Positions 1 to 8,100 of a stretch of 14,689 nt of DNA are shown one piece after another. A model generated the notes under the pieces. That model made no database searches, had not been told where the DNA came from, and was given only the letters and a program-made list of their open reading frames with translations. The DNA lies in NCBI GenBank assembly GCA_903958995.1, contig CAJBVG010000219.1, forward strand, positions 1 to 14,689. The letters run 5' to 3'. The stretch comes from an uncultured bacterium. Its GTDB lineage: Bacteria; Bacteroidota; Bacteroidia; Sphingobacteriales; Sphingobacteriaceae. Made by a program: the position numbers and the translations under genes. Every line of letters begins with the position of its first letter. The stretch's first letter is position 1.

Positions 1-88
1 AACAAAGGTAGAATTAAAATGTTTGTTTAAACATATAATATTTATAAATGCTTGATAATGAGGGTAAAATTATTTTTATAGTATCGTA

Positions 89-120
89 ATTGGTGGCATG
101 ACTTAAGTCATGCCACCAAT
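89..120. terminator. Perfect 32-bp palindrome, probable bidirectional terminator
   Basis: Each arm is 16 bases (left arm ATTGGTGGCATGACTT) and the two arms are exact reverse complements with no spacer. The element begins 7 bases beyond the stop codon of the minus-strand peptidase gene, which is where a terminator would sit. No clear U-run follows on the minus strand: the bases after the hairpin are mixed A/T with a few C and G. The match to a classical intrinsic terminator is therefore only partial. Because it is symmetric it could also serve a plus-strand gene ending left of the window. A dispersed palindromic repeat is the main alternative. The symmetry was read base by base; the function is inferred. 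Confidence 0.65.
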
Positions 121-127
121 AGTTGAA

Positions 128-2248
128 TTATTTTACTTCTACGCCTAAATTATATAGCACAAAGCTCCAAATGTCTGCAGATTCTTCAATTATTTTTGAA
201 GTTGGTTTGCCTGCACCATGCCCAGCTTTTGCATCAATACGAATTAGAATTGGATTTTCGCCTTTGTGTTTTGCTTGCAATGTTGCAGCAAATTTGAAAG
301 AATGTGCTGGAACTACACGATCATCATGATCGGCAGTGGTGATTAATGTTGCTGGGTAGTTCACATTTTCTTTCACGTTATGTAGCGGAGAGTATTTGAT
401 TAAATAATCAAACTGTTCTTTCTTATCGCTTGAGCCGTACTCAACTGCCCAACCCCAACCGATTGTGAATTTATGATAGCGTAACATATCTAGAACACCC
501 ACACCTGGTAGTGCTACTTTAAATAGATCTGGTCGTTGTGTCATACACGCACCAATTAATAGGCCTCCGTTTGATCTTCCACTGATTGCAAGTTTACTAG
601 AGTTTGTGTACTTCTCTTTTATAAGATATTCAGCAGCACCAATAAAGTCATCGAATACATTTTGTTTTTTATCTAACATGCCTGCTTTGTGCCAATCTTC
701 ACCATACTCGCCACCACCACGCAAACTTACTTGTACATAAATTCCTCCTTGTTCCATAAAGTACATATTAGAAACACTAAATGCAGGAGTTAAGCTAATA
801 TTGAATCCACCATAACCGTACAATAAAAGTGGGTTATTACCATCTAGTTTAATACCTTTTTTATGTACGATGAACATTGGAATTTTGGTCCCATCTTTAG
901 ATGCAAACCATTCTTGTTTCGTTTCATAATCATCTGTATTGATTTTGAAATTGGGCTTGGTATACAACGATGATTTACCTGTAGCGATATCTAATTGATA
1001 AATAGTCCCTGGAGTAGTGAAGTTAGTAAAGCTATAGAAACAAGTAGCATCATCTTTATTCGATTCAGCAAAAGCAACAGTGCCAATACCTGGTAATTCA
1101 ATGTCTCGTACCCTTGTGCCATCAATATTAAATTCAACGATTTTTGCACTAGCATCTTTTAAATAGCTAGCGTATAGCTTGCCACCAGCTAAATGAACAC
1201 CTTCTAATAATTCTTCTTGCTCTGGAATAATAACTTTCCAGCTTTCAGGTTTATTGTTTTTTGGGTCAATTGATACTACTCTATATTTTGCAGCGCCATT
1301 GTCCATCTGTACTATGAAGTTATCTCCAATGTTATCTATGATTGCATAATTATATTCGAAGCCTTTTAAGAGCACTTCAATTTTAGTATTCGCTTTCGTT
1401 AAATCTTTATATAATATTTCTGTACCTGATGTTCCTTCTGAACCATATATGATTAAATACTTTTCATCTTCGGTAACAGATGCTCCAAAGTAACGTAAAG
1501 GATGAGCTTTATCCTCGTATACTAAAATGTCTTTTGATTGATCTTCACCAATTTTATGGAAGTATACTTTTTGAAATTGATTTTGGTTTGAAAGTTCACT
1601 TACTCCTTTTGGCTCATCATATCTACTATAATAGAAACCATCGCCTTGCCAAGCAGCACCTGAAAATTTCACCCATTTTATTTCATCACTAGTTTTCGTT
1701 CCTTTTTCAATATCAATCACATAAATTTCATTCCAATCAGATCCAGAACGAGCAATAGTATATGCTGCATACTTATGATTGTTAGAAAAAGATAGTCCGC
1801 TTAATGCAACTGTACCATCTTCTGAAAGTTTATTAGGATCGAGAAAAACGTTCTCGTCTCCATTTAAACCTTTCTTATAATATACAACAGCTTGATTTTG
1901 TAATCCATCATTTTTAGAATAGAAATAATAGTCGCCTTTACGATATGGAGCTGAAATTTTTTCGTAATTCCAGATTTCTGTTAAGCGGTTTTTAATATTA
2001 TCACGAAAAGGGATTTGTGATAAATAGTTATGAGTAACCTTGTTCTCAGACTCAACCCAGGCAGCTGTTTCGGCGGTAGTGTCATTTTCTAACCAACGAT
2101 AAGGGTCTGCAACTTTAGTTCCAAAATAATCGTTTAATGTATCTACTTTTTTAGTTTCTGGATAGGGCAACATACTTATTTTTTTTACTTCATTTGATTT
2201 ACATGCAAAGAATAAACTTAACGTTCCTAATAAAAATAAATTTTTCAT
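128..2248 (-). CDS. Prolyl oligopeptidase family serine peptidase (S9A), predicted lipoprotein
   Basis: A 706-residue serine peptidase of the prolyl oligopeptidase family, which cuts short peptides after proline. The N-terminal part (about residues 28-55, with DPYRWLEN) is the typical S9A entry, followed by the beta-propeller region to about residue 430 and then the alpha/beta-hydrolase domain. The catalytic triad can be placed: Ser559 in GRSNGG, Asp643 in the DHDDRVVP motif and His677 in AGHGAGKP. Length fits the family (about 700). The first 16 residues form a short hydrophobic signal ending in SLFFAC, so Cys16 is a plausible lipidation site and the enzyme is probably membrane-anchored in the envelope. 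It lies 49 bp downstream of gldB on the same strand. I see no TAnnTTTG box in that gap, so read-through from gldB is plausible. The exact substrate cannot be told. Confidence 0.95.
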   Translation of the reverse strand: MKNLFLLGTLSLFFACKSNEVKKISMLPYPETKKVDTLNDYFGTKVADPYRWLENDTTAETAAWVESENKVTHNYLSQIPFRDNIKNRLTEIWNYEKISAPYRKGDYYFYSKNDGLQNQAVVYYKKGLNGDENVFLDPNKLSEDGTVALSGLSFSNNHKYAAYTIARSGSDWNEIYVIDIEKGTKTSDEIKWVKFSGAAWQGDGFYYSRYDEPKGVSELSNQNQFQKVYFHKIGEDQSKDILVYEDKAHPLRYFGASVTEDEKYLIIYGSEGTSGTEILYKDLTKANTKIEVLLKGFEYNYAIIDNIGDNFIVQMDNGAAKYRVVSIDPKNNKPESWKVIIPEQEELLEGVHLAGGKLYASYLKDASAKIVEFNIDGTRVRDIELPGIGTVAFAESNKDDATCFYSFTNFTTPGTIYQLDIATGKSSLYTKPNFKINTDDYETKQEWFASKDGTKIPMFIVHKKGIKLDGNNPLLLYGYGGFNISLTPAFSVSNMYFMEQGGIYVQVSLRGGGEYGEDWHKAGMLDKKQNVFDDFIGAAEYLIKEKYTNSSKLAISGRSNGGLLIGACMTQRPDLFKVALPGVGVLDMLRYHKFTIGWGWAVEYGSSDKKEQFDYLIKYSPLHNVKENVNYPATLITTADHDDRVVPAHSFKFAATLQAKHKGENPILIRIDAKAGHGAGKPTSKIIEESADIWSFVLYNLGVEVK

Positions 2249-2259
2249 ATAGTATTTTT

Positions 2260-2301
2260 TATAATTCTCAATTCTAAAATCTCAATTCTCAGTACTATTA
2301 A
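2260..2301 (-). repeat. Degenerate 7-bp tandem repeat after gldB (sense unit GAGAATT)
   Basis: On the plus strand the gap reads in exact 7-base steps: CTCAATT (2267), CTAAAAT (2274), CTCAATT (2281), CTCAGTA (2288) and CTATTAA (2295), preceded by a degenerate TATAATT (2260). On the gldB sense strand the unit is GAGAATT. The array includes the gldB stop codon (2298-2300) and fills most of the 49 bp before the peptidase start. A period of 7 rules out a coding repeat. The unit resembles those at 9367-9441 and 12786-12922. Confidence 0.7.
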
Positions 2302-3338
2302 GGTTTGTATTTTGATAGACTTAATATTTTTTGACTATCAGTTTCTTTCATTAACATGTCTAAGGTGTAGTCAGGATTATTGTCCATAAATTTTTTAATC
2401 ACTTGCCATCCACAATACCAAGCAATGCGAGGAGCAGATTCATTAGTTAGACTAACTGTAAACGGAGCTTCTTCACTATATTTTCTATACTTTAAATAAT
2501 CAGCACTAAATAAGCCTTCATCAATTAACAATTGATATATATTTTTTTCATTTGATTTACTCCACTCTAATTGCTTGTTAGTATATCCAATTTTCAAACT
2601 ATCCTCTGTGTCGGGTAACATTTGATCTAAGAAATAAAGCATTTTGCCTTCATTAACTAGTACATCAATTAATCGTGGTTTAGCTAAGTCAAATGGGTAT
2701 TTATAACTTGCCATTCCTTTTACAAACATGGGCATTAAATGCTCAGGAGTATATCGTCTTGTTAAGTAATCGGGTATTTCTAATGATGGATAAAATTTAT
2801 AGTTCTCCCCCAAAAATAAGTCCAATCCAATACCAATATATCCATCGGTAGTAACTATCCCGTTATTAAAACCAGAGATGAATGTGCAAACTTTAGGCAA
2901 GGTATCATTCGGGTATAAGGCTTGATATTTCGCGAATACCTCCGTGATGTTTTCTTCTAATGCTTCTATTTTTTGCGAATTATAGATCGAGTCACAATCT
3001 TTCGCTAGTGTTTTAAAGTCACTGTTCTGAATAAAATTGCCAATTAGGGTAGTAAATTGTTCGTTTTGTGTGCTCCCAAAATTCATAATTTGAAGAAAAT
3101 ACACATTGTAAAACTCGCCATAATTGCTTTGAATGGTTTTTAGTTTATTGCCAATTTCAGAAGGCGGCGTTTCGAATAAATCTTTATCTAAACGAAGGAG
3201 TTTTATTGTTTGTATGTCCTTTGTTTCTGGGATTTTATTCGAAACAGAAGATTGTTGACATGCGTTGAATATTATCGATATAAATAGTAGTGTTAAAATC
3301 GATTTTATTATGTTACTTTGAATATTGTATTTAAGCAT
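2298..3338 (-). CDS. gldB: Gliding motility-associated lipoprotein GldB
   Basis: A 346-residue protein read as GldB, a lipoprotein needed for gliding motility in Flavobacterium johnsoniae. The start at 3338 gives a signal peptide whose hydrophobic core (about residues 10-24) is followed by FNAC, putting the lipidated cysteine at residue 27. A start 33 bases upstream (3371) would add a polar tail before the signal and overlap the divergent gene. Family features include the middle stretch with NEGKMLYFLDQMLP and the C-terminal block APRIAWYCGWQVIKKFM, ending in SQKILSLSKYKP. The family resembles DUF2268 metallopeptidases, but I see no HExxH motif, so no enzymatic role is claimed. No gldC-like gene adjoins it. 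Its start codon is 9 bp from that of the barrel gene, so any promoter must lie inside the neighbour. A weak candidate box TAGGCTTG (one mismatch to TAnnTTTG) lies at 3353-3360. The presence of gldB does not prove that the cell glides. Confidence 0.87.
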   Translation of the reverse strand: MLKYNIQSNIIKSILTLLFISIIFNACQQSSVSNKIPETKDIQTIKLLRLDKDLFETPPSEIGNKLKTIQSNYGEFYNVYFLQIMNFGSTQNEQFTTLIGNFIQNSDFKTLAKDCDSIYNSQKIEALEENITEVFAKYQALYPNDTLPKVCTFISGFNNGIVTTDGYIGIGLDLFLGENYKFYPSLEIPDYLTRRYTPEHLMPMFVKGMASYKYPFDLAKPRLIDVLVNEGKMLYFLDQMLPDTEDSLKIGYTNKQLEWSKSNEKNIYQLLIDEGLFSADYLKYRKYSEEAPFTVSLTNESAPRIAWYCGWQVIKKFMDNNPDYTLDMLMKETDSQKILSLSKYKP

Positions 3339-3347
3339 ATTTGTAAA

Positions 3348-4052
3348 ATGAACAAGCCTAAAATTAATCATTTCTTCTCAATTATTATTGTCCTAATTAT
3401 TGGATTGTCGGCACAAAACACAATAGCTCAAGATTTCAGACTGGGTTTCAAGGGCACTCCATTATTTTCTAGCATTAAGCCAGGAAGTGATTATAATAAC
3501 AGCACCGGGACTAAAATTGGATTTTCGTATGGTTTAATCTTCGATTATTTTTTGAAAGAGCATTATGCTGTTGAAACAGAATTTGGAATAAGCAGTTTAG
3601 GTGGGAATATCGAATATTCTAAATCTGACACTACTATTTCATCTGCTATAAAATCAAATTTTGTTGAGGTACCGATTACTATCAAATTATTAACTGATAA
3701 TATTAATGGTAAGATGAAAGTATTTGGAAAGTTTGGAATGAATTTGGGATTTGCAACAAAATCATCAGCAGTTATTACGTACAAAAAAAATGGAATTGAA
3801 TATGCTAAGGATGACATGAAAGATGCAAGTAAATATATTCAGCCTTTAAATGTTTCGTTAGTAATTGGTGGTGGTGTTGAATATAACTTAGCTAAAAATT
3901 TAGACTTAATATTAGGCCTTACCTATACCAATGGATTGTTAAATACAATGAAATCGCCATCTATATATCGATTGAATACTAGCAACCCGTCTATTAAAGC
4001 ATTTGATGCAGATATGAATTATTTTGCAATTAACGTTGGATTATTATTCTAA
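3348..4052 (+). CDS. Outer-membrane beta-barrel protein, PorT-like
   Basis: A 234-residue predicted outer-membrane barrel. The start at 3348 gives a Sec signal peptide (MNKPKINHFF, then a hydrophobic core of about 14 residues) with likely cleavage after NTIA, near residue 27. A start 30 bases upstream would add ten residues and overlap gldB. The mature chain has alternating strands rich in Gly, Asn and aromatics (for example LRLGFKGTPLF-type and VIGGGVEYNLAKNLDLILGLTYTNG stretches) and ends in FAINVGLLF; a terminal Phe is usual for outer-membrane proteins. Fold and length match the PorT/outer-membrane-barrel family; PorT itself belongs to the type IX secretion and gliding machinery. I cannot tell PorT from a general OmpA-type barrel. 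It is followed by nadE after one base, so the two are probably co-transcribed. An imperfect box CATATTTG (3336-3343) lies just before the start. Confidence 0.72.
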   Translation: MNKPKINHFFSIIIVLIIGLSAQNTIAQDFRLGFKGTPLFSSIKPGSDYNNSTGTKIGFSYGLIFDYFLKEHYAVETEFGISSLGGNIEYSKSDTTISSAIKSNFVEVPITIKLLTDNINGKMKVFGKFGMNLGFATKSSAVITYKKNGIEYAKDDMKDASKYIQPLNVSLVIGGGVEYNLAKNLDLILGLTYTNGLLNTMKSPSIYRLNTSNPSIKAFDADMNYFAINVGLLF

Positions 4053-4053
4053 A

Positions 4054-5673
4054 ATGAAAGTTACGTTAGCACAGGTAAATGTACATGTAGGAAATTTCGA
4101 AGCGAATCTTTCAAAGTTTCGTGAAGCGATTCATACTGCTAAACAGGAAGGTTCTGAATTAATAATTTTTCCAGAATTAGCCATCTGTGGTTATCCACCA
4201 AGAGATTTCTTAGATTACAAGCATTTCGTGCAAGAATGTATTGATGCAGTATTAAGCTTGTCTGCAGATTGTGTTGGTGTCACTGCTATTGTAGGCTGTC
4301 CAACATTTAATCCGAATGCGGAAGGAAAGTCATTGCACAATTCTGCATATGTATTATCAAATGGTAAAGTACAAACTGTAATACATAAGACACTATTGCC
4401 AACATATGATATTTTTGATGAGTATAGATATTTCGAACCCAATCAACAATTTCATTGCGTAAATATTAATGGGAAAAAAGTAGCACTAACTATTTGCGAA
4501 GATCTTTGGAATGTAGATGAGCATAAATTGTATGTACACTCTCCAATGGAATTTCTTTCTAAGGAGCAACCAGAATTAATAATAAACATTGCAGCATCTC
4601 CATTTGATTATTTGCAGGCTCCCATAAGGAAAGAAGTGTTAAAATGGAATGTGAAAAAATATGGTATTCCATTATTATATGTAAATCATGTTGGCGCACA
4701 AACTGAATTATTGTTTGATGGTGGTTCTTTATACATAAATTCTGATGGGGTAATATGTGAAGAGTTAGCTTATTTCGAAGAACATCTTCAAACATTTTCA
4801 ATTGATGAAGCAAACGTAATAGAACAAAACAATAATCAAAGAATTGCCCTAATACATGATGCTCTAGTTTTGGGCATTAAAGATTATTTTAAAAAATCTG
4901 GTTTTACAAAAGCAGTATTAGGATTGTCGGGTGGAATTGATTCTGCTATAGTTGCCGCATTAGCAGCAAAAGCTTTGGGTCCTAAAAATGTACTTGCCGT
5001 TTTATTGCCTTCACAATATTCATCAGATCATTCGATAAGTGATGCTGTAGAATTGGCCAATAATTTGGGGATTGATTACCAAGAGTTACCCATTAAAACA
5101 ATATTCCATTCATTTGAATCTTCATTAAAGGAAATGTTTTCTCAACACAAGGAAGACTTAACGGAAGAGAATATGCAAGCGCGTATTAGAGGCGTTTTAT
5201 TAATGGCAATTTCAAATAAGTTTGGTAACATCTTATTAAATACTTCTAATAAAAGCGAAGCAGCCGTTGGTTATGGAACCTTGTACGGAGATATGTGTGG
5301 AGGATTAGCGGTAATAGGAGATGTATATAAAACGCAAGTGTATGAGTTGGCAAATTATATAAACCGTGATTCGGTGGTTATACCAATTAACACCATTACA
5401 AAAGCACCATCAGCTGAATTAAGACCTGATCAGAAAGATTCTGACTCCTTACCTGACTATGCTATTCTCGATGAAGTATTGTATCAATACATAGAATTAG
5501 CAAAGAGTAAAAATGAACTTGTTGAATTAGGCTATAATGAAAATCTTGTAGAAAGAATTACTGGGCTTGTCAATCGTAATGAATACAAGCGTTACCAAAC
5601 ACCTCCAATTTTAAGGGTTTCTCCGAAAGCATTTGGTATGGGAAGAAGAATGCCGATTGTGGCTAAGTACTAA
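4054..5673 (+). CDS. nadE: Glutamine-dependent NAD+ synthase
   Basis: A 539-residue two-domain enzyme that amidates deamido-NAD+ to NAD+ using ATP and ammonia from glutamine, the last step of NAD synthesis in the cytoplasm. The N-terminal nitrilase-type glutaminase domain (residues 1 to about 260) has its triad in place: Glu41 in FPELAICGYPPRD, Lys112 in HKTLLPTYD and Cys148 in TICEDLW. The C-terminal synthetase domain carries the ATP-binding loop SGGIDS at 292-297, then NTSNKSEAAVGYGTLYGDMCGG and the SAELRPDQKDSDSLPDY segment typical of NadE. The start at 4054 follows the barrel gene's stop by one base and begins directly with MKVTLAQVNVHVG; an upstream start at 4024 would overlap that gene. 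I recall nadE and gldB being neighbours in other Bacteroidota but cannot check it here. The stop codon abuts the stop codon of lnt. Confidence 0.97.
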   Translation: MKVTLAQVNVHVGNFEANLSKFREAIHTAKQEGSELIIFPELAICGYPPRDFLDYKHFVQECIDAVLSLSADCVGVTAIVGCPTFNPNAEGKSLHNSAYVLSNGKVQTVIHKTLLPTYDIFDEYRYFEPNQQFHCVNINGKKVALTICEDLWNVDEHKLYVHSPMEFLSKEQPELIINIAASPFDYLQAPIRKEVLKWNVKKYGIPLLYVNHVGAQTELLFDGGSLYINSDGVICEELAYFEEHLQTFSIDEANVIEQNNNQRIALIHDALVLGIKDYFKKSGFTKAVLGLSGGIDSAIVAALAAKALGPKNVLAVLLPSQYSSDHSISDAVELANNLGIDYQELPIKTIFHSFESSLKEMFSQHKEDLTEENMQARIRGVLLMAISNKFGNILLNTSNKSEAAVGYGTLYGDMCGGLAVIGDVYKTQVYELANYINRDSVVIPINTITKAPSAELRPDQKDSDSLPDYAILDEVLYQYIELAKSKNELVELGYNENLVERITGLVNRNEYKRYQTPPILRVSPKAFGMGRRMPIVAKY

Positions 5674-7275
5674 CTATACTATTCTAATTTTTTTCATCAA
5701 ACTAAACGCGAAAAATAGTACTGCGATTAAGCTTGCGAGATAAGCAAACCAATCTCCGTATTGAACATAAAAAGTTATCTCTTCGTTAAGATTTATATTT
5801 CCGTTTTTCGCATCTGCTTTCCACCATTCAGTAGCATCACTAACATCACCACGTTGATTAATAAAACATGATGTTCCTGTATTTGCTGAACGTGCTATAC
5901 TTCTACGTGTTTCTATTGCTCTTAAACGTGCATAAGCTGCGTGATGATGATAGCCAGCAGTATTGCCCCACCATCCATCATTCGTAATTATAGCAATCAT
6001 TTGTGCGCCATTTTTCACGTATCCTGTAACATATTCTCCATACACAGATTCGTAACAAATTACTGGAGCAACTCCAATTCCACTTTTAGTGTAAAGTACT
6101 TTGCGTTCTTTTTGAGTGCCTAAGCTTCCAAAAGTACCACCCATTTGTAATGCTAATGGTTCTAAGAACTTAAGCAAACTTGGGTAAGGCATTTGCTCCA
6201 CACCAGCTACTAATTTTGATTTATGGTATATCTGAATACCCGGATTGTTTTCAATAAGTAATGCAGTGTTGAATGCATCGTAACAACATTCACCAGTTCT
6301 AAACTTGCGAGCAGTAACTGTTTCTTCTGATGTATAAGTTTTATAAGTTGCTGCACCAGTTATGATATTGCCGTTTTTATATTTCGATAAAAATATTCTT
6401 GCACTTAGAATTAGTGGATTTGACTCTAATGATTCTTCTGCAATATTATTAGGCAAAGCAGTCTCAGGCCAAATAAAAAACTCAGTGTTAATTTGAGCTA
6501 GAGAATCCGACAAACGAATCATGGTATTTACTTGTGACATTTCTGCCATACCCCCAAATTTATCTTTGTAAGGATCGATGTTTGGTTGAACAATAACAAT
6601 ATTGCAAGGGTTAATTTTTTCATCATACGATGTATAACGAGCATATGAAATACCTATTGGTACAACTATAAGAATTACAGGCACAATAAATTGTTTTGTT
6701 TTCTCCCAAGTAATTCCTGAAATGTTTGCTGTTTTTAAAATAGTTTGAAAGAGAATTAAATTAACCGCTAGCACCCAAAAACTTCCGCCAAAAACACCTG
6801 TATATTCATACCATTGAATCCATGATGGATGTTCAGCGAACGCATTCCCAAGTGTTAACCAAGGCCAAGAAAAATCCCATTGATGATGAAAGAATTCCAT
6901 CCCTATCCACGCTGCAATAAAAAAGATAGAAGAGAAAAACAAATTATTTCTTTTCTTAACGAAATGATAAGCTAAGAAGACTGTACTCATCATAGTAGAA
7001 TTCAATAACACAGCAATGATCATTCCTGCTGCAGATGCATTCCATATCCAATAGCTACAAGCTAAATTCCAAATGAAGAAAGAGATGAATGTGTATCTGA
7101 ACAAATAACGAGAGCTTCTGATTTCTTTAGATGCAGATAGTTCGTGCTCTATTAATAATAAAGGAACGAGTGCGAAGAATAGCATAATACTTACACTAGC
7201 AGTAGGCCAAGAAATCCAGAAAAGCAAAGCGCTTAAAATTCCGTAAGCAATAAATCTTCTATGATTCGTCATCAT
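5674..7275 (-). CDS. lnt: Apolipoprotein N-acyltransferase
   Basis: A 533-residue inner-membrane enzyme that adds the third acyl chain to the N-terminal cysteine of lipoproteins. The N-terminal part (about residues 8-215) holds several hydrophobic segments, as expected for the membrane domain, followed by a nitrilase-type domain and a last membrane segment near the C-terminus (YLASLIAVLFFAFSLM). The triad is visible: Glu271 in WPETALP, Lys352 in YHKSKLV and Cys407 in VICYESVYG. The loop after the lysine reads VAGVEQMP rather than the proteobacterial VPFGEYVP, but Glu360 keeps the same spacing (+8) as the essential Glu of the E. coli enzyme. The start overlaps the end of rsmI by 17 bases (7272 would also serve as start), so it probably depends on the rsmI promoter. 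Two likely client lipoproteins, GldB and the S9A peptidase, are encoded nearby. Confidence 0.95.
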   Translation of the reverse strand: MMTNHRRFIAYGILSALLFWISWPTASVSIMLFFALVPLLLIEHELSASKEIRSSRYLFRYTFISFFIWNLACSYWIWNASAAGMIIAVLLNSTMMSTVFLAYHFVKKRNNLFFSSIFFIAAWIGMEFFHHQWDFSWPWLTLGNAFAEHPSWIQWYEYTGVFGGSFWVLAVNLILFQTILKTANISGITWEKTKQFIVPVILIVVPIGISYARYTSYDEKINPCNIVIVQPNIDPYKDKFGGMAEMSQVNTMIRLSDSLAQINTEFFIWPETALPNNIAEESLESNPLILSARIFLSKYKNGNIITGAATYKTYTSEETVTARKFRTGECCYDAFNTALLIENNPGIQIYHKSKLVAGVEQMPYPSLLKFLEPLALQMGGTFGSLGTQKERKVLYTKSGIGVAPVICYESVYGEYVTGYVKNGAQMIAIITNDGWWGNTAGYHHHAAYARLRAIETRRSIARSANTGTSCFINQRGDVSDATEWWKADAKNGNINLNEEITFYVQYGDWFAYLASLIAVLFFAFSLMKKIRIV

Positions 7276-7981
7276 CTTGTTCGTATTTATTTTCTTTTTT
7301 ATGTATTTTTTTTACTCCCGATAGGCACACTACAAATTCTCCTTTAATAGGATTTTCAGTAAAGTGTAAAAGTAATTCTGTTGCAGATCCTCGGAGTGTT
7401 TCTTCGAATTTCTTACTTATTTCTCTTGATACGCTCATGTAATGTTCTGCGCCAAAATGAAGTATTACTTCTTCTAATAATTTCAATAAGCGATGTGGAG
7501 ATTCGTAAAGTATGATGGTATCTTCAATGTTCGTTAAAAATTCTAGTCGTGTTTTTCTGCCTTTTTTTTGTGGTAGAAATCCTTCAAAATAAAACTTATC
7601 AGATGGCAATCCGGAGTTGACCAATGCAGGAACAAATGCTGTTGCGCCTGGCAATGTTTCAAAATCAATGTTCTCTTTTACACATTCTCGTACAAGTAAA
7701 AATCCAGGGTCGGAAATAGCAGGAGTGCCTGCATCACTAACAAGAGCCATGGTTTTACCTTCTTTTAATAAACGGATCACTTCTTTTAAAGCATGATGTT
7801 CGTTATGTTGATGATGTGAAAGTATACGCTTATCGATGTCGAAATGCCTAAGCAGTTGACCTGCAGTGCGAGTATCTTCAGCTAAAACTAAGTCTACTTC
7901 CTTTAATATCCTTAAGGCTCTAAAGGTAATATCCTCTAAATTTCCAATAGGTGTGGGTACCACGTAAAGTTTGCCGCTCAT
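7259..7981 (-). CDS. rsmI: 16S rRNA (cytidine(1402)-2'-O)-methyltransferase
   Basis: A 240-residue SAM-dependent methyltransferase of the tetrapyrrole-methylase fold that 2'-O-methylates C1402 at the decoding site of 16S rRNA. Signature segments run in order: YVVPTPIGNLEDIT near the start, LAEDTRTAG, SHHQHNE, ALVSDAGTPAISDPG, FEGFLPQKKGRK, LYESPHRL, EISKKFEE and KGEFVVCL. The start at 7981 (MSGKLYVVPTPIG) was chosen because the family begins there, and because the promoter at 8015-8042 would start RNA downstream of the alternative start at 8029. The chain ends soon after the catalytic domain in an acidic tail (EQDDDES), so the C-terminal helical extension of the E. coli enzyme (286 residues) is missing; a short form may be normal in this phylum. 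It overlaps lnt by 17 bases and is divergent from serS, which also acts in translation. Confidence 0.95.
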   Translation of the reverse strand: MSGKLYVVPTPIGNLEDITFRALRILKEVDLVLAEDTRTAGQLLRHFDIDKRILSHHQHNEHHALKEVIRLLKEGKTMALVSDAGTPAISDPGFLLVRECVKENIDFETLPGATAFVPALVNSGLPSDKFYFEGFLPQKKGRKTRLEFLTNIEDTIILYESPHRLLKLLEEVILHFGAEHYMSVSREISKKFEETLRGSATELLLHFTENPIKGEFVVCLSGVKKIHKKENKYEQDDDES

Positions 7982-8014
7982 AGTAGCGAAAATATGGTAA
8001 ATAATAAGGCTAGA

Positions 8015-8042
8015 CAAATCTATGTTCAATATAATGAATCAA
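8015..8042 (-). promoter_or_regulatory. Promoter of rsmI-lnt (TTG, 17 bp, TAGATTTG)
   Basis: On the minus strand TTG (8042-8040) is followed by 17 bp and then TAGATTTG (8022-8015), an exact match to the -7 consensus TAnnTTTG. The spacing agrees with the Flavobacterium promoter pattern. RNA would begin near 8008-8010, giving a leader of about 28 bases to the start at 7981. This is the only site in the window with both elements at good spacing. Confidence 0.7.
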
Positions 8043-8077
8043 TTTTGAGGATTACAGCAAATGAACACACAATTTAT

Positions 8078-8085
8078 TATCTTTG
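8078..8085 (+). promoter_or_regulatory. -7 promoter element of serS (TATCTTTG)
   Basis: Exact match to TAnnTTTG, ending 15 bases before the serS start at 8101. RNA would start around 8090, giving a leader of about 10 bases. No TTG or TTTG stands at the usual -33 distance; the nearest TTTG upstream (8044-8047) is 30 bp away, which is too far. It lies back to back with the rsmI promoter in a 119-bp divergent gap (7982-8100). Confidence 0.55.
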
Positions 8086-8100
8086 TGTAAACTTAAATTT

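Noticed and set aside
1..30. A frame open from the left edge that ends at TAA (28-30) could be the tail of an upstream plus-strand gene.
   Set aside because: Nine codons give no recognisable ending, and a second frame is also open for 17 codons, so no gene can be supported.
2298..3338. GldB as an active zinc peptidase, given its similarity to DUF2268.
   Set aside because: No HExxH-type motif is present in the protein.
7982..8029. A longer start for rsmI at 8029.
   Set aside because: It would add 16 residues not typical of the family and lies upstream of the RNA start predicted from the promoter at 8015-8042.
7982..8100. A T-box or other riboswitch before serS.
   Set aside because: The promoter box ends 15 bases before the start, leaving a leader of only about 10 bases, too short for any such structure.
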